From: an uncultured Bacilli bacterium
GTDB lineage: Bacteria > Bacillota_I > Bacilli_A > RF39 > UBA660
Length of the DNA stretch: 35,583 nucleotides
Direction: 5' to 3'
Assembly (NCBI GenBank): GCA_934096605.1
Contig: CAKOMI010000011.1
Coordinates: 1-35,583 of the forward strand
The translations under genes were made by a program, and so were the position numbers. Numbering within the stretch: position 1 is the first letter of the stretch; each line of letters starts with the position of its first letter. The notes under the pieces are model-generated. The model did not search any database and was not told where the DNA came from. It saw nothing but the letters and a program-made list of their open reading frames with translations. Shown here piece by piece: positions 26,058 through 31,146 of this stretch.

Positions 26058-26086
26058 TTGACAAAGATTAGCAAGTTTGGTAATAT
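26058..26086 (+). promoter_or_regulatory. Strong promoter of the tRNA operon
   Basis: A perfect TTGACA (26058-26063), 17 bases, TAATAT (26081-26086), 23 bases before the first tRNA. Confidence 0.85.
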
Positions 26087-26108
26087 TTTAAGTGTCAATC
26101 AAAGACAT

Positions 26109-26185
26109 GGACGTTTAGCTCAGTTGGTTAGAGCATCTGCCTTACAAGCAGAGGGTCTGCGGTTCGAGTCCGTAAACGTCCACCA
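26109..26185 (+). tRNA. tRNA-Val (anticodon TAC)
   Basis: GGACGTT pairs with AACGTCC in the acceptor stem. The anticodon loop CTTACAA reads TAC. GGTTCGAGTCC forms the T arm, the discriminator is A and CCA is encoded. First of five in an operon. Confidence 0.97.
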
Positions 26186-26192
26186 TTTTTAT

Positions 26193-26268
26193 GCCGAAAT
26201 AGCGTAATTGGTAGCGCAACTGACTTGTAATCAGTGGGTTGGGGGTTCGAGTCCCTCTTTCGGCACCA
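26193..26268 (+). tRNA. tRNA-Thr (anticodon TGT)
   Basis: The acceptor is GCCGAAA/TTTCGGC, the anticodon loop CTTGTAA reads TGT, the T arm GGGTTCGAGTCCC is present and CCA is encoded. Confidence 0.97.
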
Positions 26269-26272
26269 CTTT

Positions 26273-26356
26273 GGAGGGATAGCGAAGTGGTCAAACGCGG
26301 CAGACTGTAAATCTGTTCCTTCGGGTTCCATGGTTCAAATCCATGTCCCTCCACCA
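26273..26356 (+). tRNA. tRNA-Tyr (anticodon GTA)
   Basis: The acceptor is GGAGGGA/TCCCTCC, the anticodon loop CTGTAAA reads GTA, and a long variable arm (class II, 84 bases) and encoded CCA are present. Confidence 0.97.
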
Positions 26357-26368
26357 CTTAATTAATAT

Positions 26369-26444
26369 TGCCTCGTAGCCAAGTGGTAAGGCATCAGACT
26401 TTGACTCTGACATTCCGATGGTTCGAGTCCATCCGAGGCAGCCA
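26369..26444 (+). tRNA. tRNA-Gln (anticodon TTG)
   Basis: The acceptor TGCCTCG/CGAGGCA has the U1-A72 pair typical of tRNA-Gln. The anticodon loop CTTTGAC reads TTG, the discriminator is G and CCA is encoded. Confidence 0.97.
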
Positions 26445-26464
26445 TTTTATATTTTACTCTATGC

Positions 26465-26540
26465 GGTTCGCTAGCTCAGTTGGTAGAGCATTTGACTTTT
26501 AATCAAAGGGTCTCGGGTTCGAATCCCGAGCGAGCCACCA
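26465..26540 (+). tRNA. tRNA-Lys (anticodon TTT)
   Basis: The acceptor is GGTTCGC/GCGAGCC with one G-T, the anticodon loop CTTTTAA reads TTT, and CCA is encoded. Last gene of the operon. Confidence 0.97.
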
Positions 26541-26550
26541 AATATGTTTT

Positions 26551-26577
26551 AAAAGCCCTTTATTTAAGGGCTTTTTT
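26551..26577 (+). terminator. Terminator of the tRNA operon
   Basis: AAAAGCCCTT pairs perfectly with AAGGGCTTTT across TATTT and runs into T residues. The next about 130 bases, up to the following promoter, hold nothing I can assign. Confidence 0.92.
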
Positions 26578-26710
26578 CATGCTATTTTTTAGAATTACTC
26601 CAAAAATTACTCCGAAACTACTTTTTAAAATTAAAATTTATTTCTTTTTCTGTTTGTTCGACAAAATTTGAATGTTTTATGTGTTTAAATTAAAGAGGAG
26701 CCAAAAAATA

Positions 26711-26738
26711 TTGACATTGATAAAAATAATTGTAAAAT
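26711..26738 (+). promoter_or_regulatory. Promoter of the Panacea pair
   Basis: A perfect TTGACA (26711-26716), 16 bases, TAAAAT (26733-26738). The leader to the ATG at 26799 is about 55 bases and ends with GGAGG. Confidence 0.7.
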
Positions 26739-26798
26739 ATGTGCTTAACCGAGAAAATAAAATATGATATGATTAATATAATAGTTGGAGGTTTATTT

Positions 26799-27317
26799 AT
26801 GAAAAAGAAATATAATGCGATGGAAATTGCTCAGTGGTTTTTATGGTATAATAGTTATCAAAAAAAGATGCAATTAGACGAAACTGATAAATACGATGTT
26901 TATGAGGGAATAACTCATTTAAAGCTTCAAAAGCTTTTATACTATGCCGAGGGCGTTTATTCAGCTATAACTGATAATTATCTTTTTAAAGAAAAAATTA
27001 TGGCTTGGCCTCATGGTCCAGTGGTAGTAGAGGTTTATAATAAGCTTTTTGTTAAGGGTAGTAATGAATTAGAGTTTGATGAAAGCTATTGGGATAATGT
27101 ACAACAAATAAATGATAATAATAATATGCTTGAAATATTAAAGCTTGTTTATGAAAATTATGCTGGCTATACCGCATGGCAACTACGAGAAAAATCGCAT
27201 GTTTTTGGTGGCCCATGGCAAGTTACTGTTGATGATAAAGGAATGCAAAAAGAAATTGATAAAGGGCTAATAAAAAACTATTTTAAGGATAATATAGTTA
27301 GAATTAATGAAACATAA
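26799..27317 (+). CDS. Panacea-domain (SocA/DUF4065) protein, probable antitoxin
   Basis: The protein is 172 residues from the ATG at 26799, which has GGAGG at seven bases (an in-frame ATG at 26739 lies in the promoter and has no ribosome site). AMEIAQWFLWYNS, THLKLQKLLYYAEGVY and AWPHGPVVVEVYN are hallmark segments of the Panacea domain. In Caulobacter the SocA protein of this family is an antitoxin, and the domain is known to pair with many unrelated toxins. The next gene overlaps its end by 11 bases, the normal arrangement of such pairs. It presumably neutralises that gene's product by direct contact. Confidence 0.88.
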   Translation: MKKKYNAMEIAQWFLWYNSYQKKMQLDETDKYDVYEGITHLKLQKLLYYAEGVYSAITDNYLFKEKIMAWPHGPVVVEVYNKLFVKGSNELEFDESYWDNVQQINDNNNMLEILKLVYENYAGYTAWQLREKSHVFGGPWQVTVDDKGMQKEIDKGLIKNYFKDNIVRINET

Positions 27318-27756
27318 AACTCCTAAAATAGTTGATAATAATGTAAAACCAAATTTTTGCATCAAATGTAATCCTAAAAAATATTTAACTTTTAATTTCT
27401 CTTATATTTCATATGAAAGTTCTCGTGGACCAGCTCACCAGGATATAGTTAAATTATGGGAACGTATGAAATGGATGAGTTCAGATACTGTGTATGCGAT
27501 GGTTCATAACTATGGCTCTGATAAAGCACGATGGTTTGAAGATATTAATATTACTCAGATACGTAAAAGTGTTCCTAGTAAATTTAGAGATGATTTTCCA
27601 ACAGAGACAAATGAAAAATATAGTGTGATGCGAGTTTATTCTGCTGGAACGCCATCCGGTACAGCAAATCCAAGAATTATAGGAATGATTAAACATACGA
27701 CATTTTATGTATTCTTTTTGGATTGGGAAGGTAAATTATACAATCATGGAAAATAA
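27307..27756 (+). CDS. Candidate toxin of the Panacea pair, family not recognised
   Basis: The 149-residue protein's ATG lies inside the 3' end of the Panacea gene, so translation is coupled. No named domain is recognised. There is a CIKCNPKKY Cys-x2-Cys near the N terminus, a helical mid-part (AHQDIVKLWERMKWMSSDTV), and a C-terminal beta-rich segment RIIGMIKHTTFYVFFLDWEG and LYNHG. The arrangement of that end vaguely recalls small ribonuclease or BrnT/RelE-like folds, but I would not assign one. The toxin role is inferred only from genetic context. A terminator follows within 60 bases, so the pair is a closed unit. Confidence 0.75.
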   Translation: MKHKTPKIVDNNVKPNFCIKCNPKKYLTFNFSYISYESSRGPAHQDIVKLWERMKWMSSDTVYAMVHNYGSDKARWFEDINITQIRKSVPSKFRDDFPTETNEKYSVMRVYSAGTPSGTANPRIIGMIKHTTFYVFFLDWEGKLYNHGK

Positions 27757-27788
27757 TTAATTTTCTTTGTGACGGTTTGTAAAAGTAT

Positions 27789-27815
27789 AAGTTCTTAAAA
27801 ATAAGAGCTTTTTTT
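27789..27815 (+). terminator. Terminator of the Panacea pair
   Basis: AAGTTCTT pairs, with one G-T, with AAGAGCTT across six bases, ending in eight T. Between here and 28020 (about 200 bases) I see only AT-rich DNA with an isolated TATAAT at 27965. Confidence 0.8.
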
Positions 27816-28020
27816 GTTGTTAATGATAATTAAAAGAAGTATTTAGAATAATATTTTAATGCTTAGATTAATCATAGTAACCAATTTCTTTACTATTTGC
27901 TTTAATAATATAAAAAAATGCTTATAAATTCTCTTTTTCGACAAAAAATATGCTTTTTAATTAGTATAATACGCTTGCTTTTGGGGCAAAATAAAATAAA
28001 ATATCAAAAATATGGCAAGG

Positions 28021-28065
28021 TTAACCATGCGTGGTTAATAGTTTTTAAATATTCATTGGTATACT
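28021..28065 (+). promoter_or_regulatory. Promoter and probable operator of the XRE regulator
   Basis: TTAACCA-tgcg-TGGTTAA (28021-28038) is a perfect 7-bp inverted repeat. An extended -10, TGgTATACT (28057-28065), lies 18 bases downstream, so the repeat covers the -35 position. This is the expected layout for repression by the adjacent HTH protein. Confidence 0.6.
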
Positions 28066-28083
28066 TTTTGTAAGGTGGTAAAT

Positions 28084-28323
28084 GTGAAACTTTCCGAAGC
28101 AATGTCGCGTAAACTAATTAAAATTTGCATTGAAGAAAATATAACCCCTAATAAATTGGCGGGTCTTTGTTGTCTTACACAAAGTACAGTTCAAAATATT
28201 GTTAATGGTAAGTCACACAATCCAAAGTTGCTTACTATAATAAGAATATGTGAAGGGCTTGATATACCTTTAAATGAATTTTTTAATGATGAGCTTTTCC
28301 AAAAAATAGAAAGGGAAGATTGA
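28084..28323 (+). CDS. Small XRE/Cro-type HTH regulator
   Basis: The protein is 79 residues from a GTG at 28084, placed by AAGGTGG (an in-frame GTG at 28075 falls within that ribosome site). Nearly the whole protein is one HTH_3 domain: ITPNKLAGLCCLTQSTVQNI contains the turn and recognition helix, followed by NGKSHNPKLLTIIRICEGL and the terminal IPLNEFF. There is no effector or protease domain. It probably represses its own promoter through the adjoining inverted repeat and may govern the small gene four bases downstream. Confidence 0.9.
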   Translation: MKLSEAMSRKLIKICIEENITPNKLAGLCCLTQSTVQNIVNGKSHNPKLLTIIRICEGLDIPLNEFFNDELFQKIERED

Positions 28324-28327
28324 TATT

Positions 28328-28537
28328 ATGAAGATTGTTGAATACAAAGAAAAAACAACTGTTGTTTTAGAAGAAAATGATATACTTGAGGTAGAAACTT
28401 TAAAAGGAAATCCAGCTGTGTTACAAATAAAACTTAAAAATGGTGTGATAGTTGTTGATGAACTTAATATTAAAGAAATAGAAAGAATTAAAACTGAAAA
28501 AGAACAAGTAGAAATATTAAAATCGCAAAGCAAATAA
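28328..28537 (+). CDS. Small protein of unknown function (69 residues)
   Basis: This starts four bases after the XRE gene stop, suggesting coupling. Its own ribosome site (GGGAAG) is too distant to be ideal. The composition is charged (Glu, Lys, Val, Ile) with alternating strands: TTVVLEENDILEVETLKG, then NPAVLQIKLKNGVIVVDELN, and a C-terminal helix IKEIERIKTEKEQVEILK. It looks like a compact beta-barrel-like fold with a helix. I recognise no family. It could be the regulator's partner. Existence as a gene is likely, function open. Confidence 0.68.
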   Translation: MKIVEYKEKTTVVLEENDILEVETLKGNPAVLQIKLKNGVIVVDELNIKEIERIKTEKEQVEILKSQSK

Positions 28538-28541
28538 TTTA

Positions 28542-28550
28542 TGCTATAAT
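28542..28550 (+). promoter_or_regulatory. Extended -10 promoter immediately before the ATP-grasp gene
   Basis: TGcTATAAT ends only six bases before the first possible start codon (GTG 28557, ATG 28560), so transcription would start at or beside the start codon. Confidence 0.55.
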
Positions 28551-28559
28551 TATGTAGTG

Positions 28560-29567
28560 ATGTATATGAAGAAAGCAAAATATATTTTAAAAAGATTAAA
28601 AAGTTTTAGATGGCAAAATTGGTTTAAAATAGTTGGTGTGATTGCAAAGAAAACTAAAAAGCCAAGAATAGTTATTTTTGTTGACACAGTCTATTGCATG
28701 CTAAAGTATGGGGCAGGTTATATGGATTACTTTGAGTTTGAGTTTTATCTTTTAACTAAAAAAGAACGAAAAACTTATTTAACTAGTTCTATTAATAATC
28801 AAATTATTGCTAAATATAATGATAAATCAGATATGGCTGTTTTTCATGATAAGCTTTTATTTAATGAAAGATTTAAAAAATATTTAAAAAGGGATTATTT
28901 AGATTTAAGTAAGAGTAGCTTAGAAGAATTTAATAAGTTTATTCATAATAAAACTAAGATTGTTGCTAAAGTAGTAGATGACTGTGGTGGTAAAGGTGTT
29001 GGCGTTTATGCTTTAGATGATTATAGTGATACAGAAACTTTATATAATACGTTAAAAGAAACCAAACAGTATCTATTAGAAGATTATCTTGAACAAAATA
29101 CAGAAATGAATAAATTATATAGTGGTAGTATCAATAGTTTAAGAATAATTACCTTTTTAAGTGATAGTGGTGAAGTTATTATTATGAATATCGTTCTTAG
29201 AATTGGTAATGGTGGAGTTGTTGATAACTTTAGTAGTGGTGGAATGTATACTTTTGTTAGTGATACCGGTAAAGTTTTAGTCCCAGCAATTGATGAAAAG
29301 GGCCATATTTATAAAAAACATCCAATTAGTAATACTTTAATAGAAGGCTTTACTATACCTAATTTTAATGAGGTAATAAGTTATGTCAAATCTCTTGCTA
29401 AAGTAGTACCATCTGTTCGATATGTTGGATGGGACATTGCCTTAACTAAAAATGGTGTAGACGTAATTGAAGGTAATGAGTACTCTGGCGTATTCCAAAT
29501 AAAACCTAGTTTAAGTAAAGATCATATGGGCCTATTACCAAAATATAAAAAGTATATGGATTTATAA
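28560..29567 (+). CDS. Sugar-transfer-associated ATP-grasp protein
   Basis: The protein is about 335 residues. Start codons GTG 28557, ATG 28560 and ATG 28566 are all in frame and none has a ribosome site. The sequence follows the ATPgrasp_ST (sugar-transfer) pattern: a basic N-terminal helix, IFVDTVYCMLKYGAGYMDYF, KLLFNERFKKYL, then grasp motifs KIVAKVVDDCGGKGVGVY, QYLLEDYLEQ, NSLRIITFLSDSGEV and VGWDIALTKNGVDVIEGNEY. Such genes normally lie in polysaccharide clusters and are presumed to ligate an amino acid or similar group to a sugar. Here it is isolated within accessory genes. Confidence 0.85.
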   Translation: MYMKKAKYILKRLKSFRWQNWFKIVGVIAKKTKKPRIVIFVDTVYCMLKYGAGYMDYFEFEFYLLTKKERKTYLTSSINNQIIAKYNDKSDMAVFHDKLLFNERFKKYLKRDYLDLSKSSLEEFNKFIHNKTKIVAKVVDDCGGKGVGVYALDDYSDTETLYNTLKETKQYLLEDYLEQNTEMNKLYSGSINSLRIITFLSDSGEVIIMNIVLRIGNGGVVDNFSSGGMYTFVSDTGKVLVPAIDEKGHIYKKHPISNTLIEGFTIPNFNEVISYVKSLAKVVPSVRYVGWDIALTKNGVDVIEGNEYSGVFQIKPSLSKDHMGLLPKYKKYMDL

Positions 29568-29568
29568 T

Positions 29569-29625
29569 ATGGCTAAAATTTATAGAGGCGATATATATTT
29601 ACTAGGTTTAAATACAATTATGTAG
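29569..29625 (+). other. Short 5' reading frame with -1 slippery heptamer (T TTA AAT)
   Basis: An ATG directly after the ATP-grasp stop opens MAKIYRGDIYLLGLNTIM and then TAG. At 29607-29613 the sequence T TTA AAT fits the X XXY YYZ frameshift consensus in the correct phase. Slipping back one base gives Phe-Lys-Tyr-Asn-Tyr-Val-Ala and joins the open frame that continues to 29987. A weak 6-bp AT hairpin (AATAAT/ATTATT, about 29628-29644) lies downstream. It may be a true programmed shift, an ordinary frameshift mutation, or a sequencing error. Confidence 0.5.
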
Positions 29626-29690
29626 CCAATAATGAGAAATTATTAGTTTCCGAAGATTCCTTAGAGTCTTATTACAAAAGTGTTTTAAAA

Positions 29691-29987
29691 ATGGTAAATA
29701 AATTAGATAAAGATTTATATGCAATTTATAATACTTTAACATATGAAACAAGTAAGCCCCTTTATTTAAGAAAAAGAAATAGTGAAGGGCGTGTTTGTTA
29801 TAAGTTAATAGAAGATGTTGATTATAAAAAAATTTTTGATTTATTAGTATTAAATCTACCATTAGAAATCCTTATTTGTACAATAGAAAATAAAGCCTTA
29901 AAGCATTTAAATCTGGAAATAGTTGATAGTAAACTGATAGCAAAAGATAATATGACTAGGGTGAAAAAGAAAAGTGAGGAGAAATGA
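29691..29987 (+). CDS. Small unknown protein; frame extends upstream past its first ATG
   Basis: From the first ATG the product is 98 residues. However, the same frame is open back to 29586 with coding-like sequence (YVANNEKLLVSEDSLESYY) that contains no start codon. The ATG at 29691 also has no ribosome site. The simplest reading is a protein of about 139 residues begun at 29569 and reached through a -1 shift near 29607. It is rich in Lys, Leu, Asn and Ile, and includes PLYLRKRNSEGRVCYKLIED. There is no recognised domain, membrane segment or signal. It ends three bases before the methyltransferase gene and so is probably co-transcribed with it. Confidence 0.6.
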   Translation: MVNKLDKDLYAIYNTLTYETSKPLYLRKRNSEGRVCYKLIEDVDYKKIFDLLVLNLPLEILICTIENKALKHLNLEIVDSKLIAKDNMTRVKKKSEEK

Positions 29988-29990
29988 TAT

Positions 29991-30566
29991 ATGAATTCTA
30001 AAAGTTGGCATAACTATCAAAGTAGAACCTTAAATGATGATATTGCTGTATTGTTAAAAAAGTTTGTAAATGAATTTCATGATTATCGCACCATAGTTGA
30101 TTTAGGTTGTGGAGCAGGAAATGAAACTGTTTATATGGTAAAGCAAGGTTACGATCTTGTTGCTATTGACAGAGAGTTAAATAAAAATTACATATTAGAT
30201 AGGTTAAAAGAAAATGAACAACAACATGTTTCTTTTATTCAAAGTGATTTTGCCTCTTTAAACATTCCTAGGTGTGACGTTGTAATGGCTTTTTTTAGTA
30301 TTCCTTTTTGTGAAAAAAGTTATTTTGATGAACTTTGGGATAACATATATAAGGCGATTAATGAACAAGGTTACTTTGTTGGCCAGTTATTCGGGGAAAG
30401 AGATGATTTTAGTAAGTCAAATCTGGTAAATACATTTTCTAAAGAAACAGTTTTAAAGTATTTAGGTAAATATGAAATAAAGTATTTTGAAGAAATTGAA
30501 TTTATAAGAGAAAGTGATAATAAAAAATGGCATTATTTTGATATAATTGCAAAGAAAAGTCTATAA
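29991..30566 (+). CDS. Class I SAM-dependent methyltransferase
   Basis: The protein is 191 residues, with GTGAGGAG upstream. Motif I is VDLGCGAGNE (residues 36-45), followed by an acidic residue at the end of strand 2 (AIDREL) and the motif IV-like CDVVMAFFSIPFC. The C terminus has the antiparallel strand typical of class I enzymes. The compact size and order are like TehB-type or small-molecule methyltransferases, but the substrate cannot be predicted. It is cytoplasmic. It follows the frameshifted small gene by three bases and is closed by a terminator. Confidence 0.87.
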   Translation: MNSKSWHNYQSRTLNDDIAVLLKKFVNEFHDYRTIVDLGCGAGNETVYMVKQGYDLVAIDRELNKNYILDRLKENEQQHVSFIQSDFASLNIPRCDVVMAFFSIPFCEKSYFDELWDNIYKAINEQGYFVGQLFGERDDFSKSNLVNTFSKETVLKYLGKYEIKYFEEIEFIRESDNKKWHYFDIIAKKSL

Positions 30567-30571
30567 TAAAT

Positions 30572-30606
30572 AAAAAAACTAACTCGTTTATGAATTAGTT
30601 TTTTAT
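30572..30606. terminator. Terminator shared by convergent genes
   Basis: An A7-CTAA arm pairs with TTAG-T6, with one internal mismatch. The A-rich and T-rich flanks would let it work in both directions, for the methyltransferase gene and the small minus-strand gene. A second small hairpin (ATGC-GTAA-GCAT on the minus strand, about 30620-30636) precedes it on that side. Confidence 0.7.
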
Positions 30607-30647
30607 TAAACAAAGAAAAAAATGCTTACGCATAAGTTTTATAATAT

Positions 30648-30842
30648 TTAATCTCTATTCATAATAGATAAGACAACTATTAATACAATTGCTACAGCAA
30701 TGCCAAAGAAAAGAATATTAAAAGTATCAATTGACATATACCTTAAGAAAAAATCTTTAATTGAATTCCAAAGGTTAGTTAAAAATGTCATAAATGGTTC
30801 AAAAAATTCTTTTGTATCATATAAAATATCTAAAATTAACAT
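30648..30842 (-). CDS. Small single-pass membrane protein (64 residues)
   Basis: The start at the second of two adjacent ATGs has GAGGT at a seven-base distance. The same frame runs further upstream, through tRNA-His, and that part is not coding. The protein has an amphipathic, Phe-rich N-terminal half (FFEPFMTFLTNLWNSIKDFF) and a C-terminal membrane helix FNILFFGIAVAIVLIVVLSI ending in MNRD. It could be a small structural or toxin-like hydrophobic protein. I know no family. It has a good promoter and is transcribed away from tRNA-His. Confidence 0.7.
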   Translation of the reverse strand: MLILDILYDTKEFFEPFMTFLTNLWNSIKDFFLRYMSIDTFNILFFGIAVAIVLIVVLSIMNRD

Positions 30843-30867
30843 CATATTACCTCTTTTCTTAAAAAAC

Positions 30868-30896
30868 ATTATAATATACACTTGCATATTTAACAA
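30868..30896 (-). promoter_or_regulatory. Promoter of the small membrane protein gene
   Basis: On the minus strand, TTGTTA (plus 30891-30896), 17 bases, TATAAT (plus 30868-30873). Confidence 0.7.
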
Positions 30897-30910
30897 GAAT
30901 TTGTTAAAAT
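30882..30910 (+). promoter_or_regulatory. Promoter of tRNA-His
   Basis: TTGCAT (30882-30887), 17 bases, TAAAAT (30905-30910). It overlaps the opposing promoter by 15 bases, so the two should exclude each other. Confidence 0.75.
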
Positions 30911-30920
30911 TTATTTGCAC

Positions 30921-30997
30921 GGCGGAATTGGTGAAGTGGTTAACACACCAGATTGTGGCTCTGGCACGCGTGGGTTCGATCCCCACATTTCGCCCCA
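30921..30997 (+). tRNA. tRNA-His (anticodon GTG)
   Basis: An encoded G-1 faces C73. The acceptor is GCGGAAT/ATTTCGC, the anticodon loop TTGTGGC reads GTG, the T arm GGGTTCGATCCCC is present and CCA is encoded. The extra G is specific to histidine tRNA. Confidence 0.97.
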
Positions 30998-31035
30998 TTG
31001 TGAAATTTGCTCGGATTTATTCGGGTTTAATAGAT

Positions 31036-31063
31036 AACTAATCCAAATTGGATTGGTTTTTTT
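31036..31063 (+). terminator. Terminator after tRNA-His
   Basis: AACTAATCC pairs, with one G-T, with GGATTGGTT around AAATT, followed by a run of T. Confidence 0.85.
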
Positions 31064-31086
31064 GTGAACAAAAAAAGCTCATAACC

Positions 31087-31115
31087 TTGTCAAAAACTGA
31101 AAAAAGTGTTAGTGT
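31087..31115 (+). promoter_or_regulatory. Promoter of the first LRR gene
   Basis: TTGTCA (31087-31092), 17 bases, TAGTGT (31110-31115). The surrounding AAAAAAGTGTTA and CGCAAA words match those before the second copy, but the rest has diverged. Confidence 0.45.
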
Positions 31116-31146
31116 ATTACGCAAACGAATTGAAGAGGGAATTTCT

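Noticed and set aside
26128..26357. Minus-strand open frames across the tRNA-Val, -Thr and -Tyr genes (for example one containing RDSNPQPTDYKSVALPI)
   Set aside because: They are antisense translations of tRNA genes. This peptide pattern is a well-known false protein in databases.
1006..27943. Three TTCGACA words (near 1006, 26658 and 27937) resembling Spo0A boxes
   Set aside because: About three to four are expected by chance for this base composition, they lie at no consistent position, and no sporulation gene is present.
30843..30998. Upstream extension of the small minus-strand membrane protein
   Set aside because: It reads antisense through tRNA-His and across the promoter. The GAGGT site fixes the start at 30842.
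31048..31146. N-terminal extension of the first LRR protein
   Set aside because: It would run through the tRNA-His terminator and the promoter. The ATG at 31147 has a ribosome site and aligns with the second copy.
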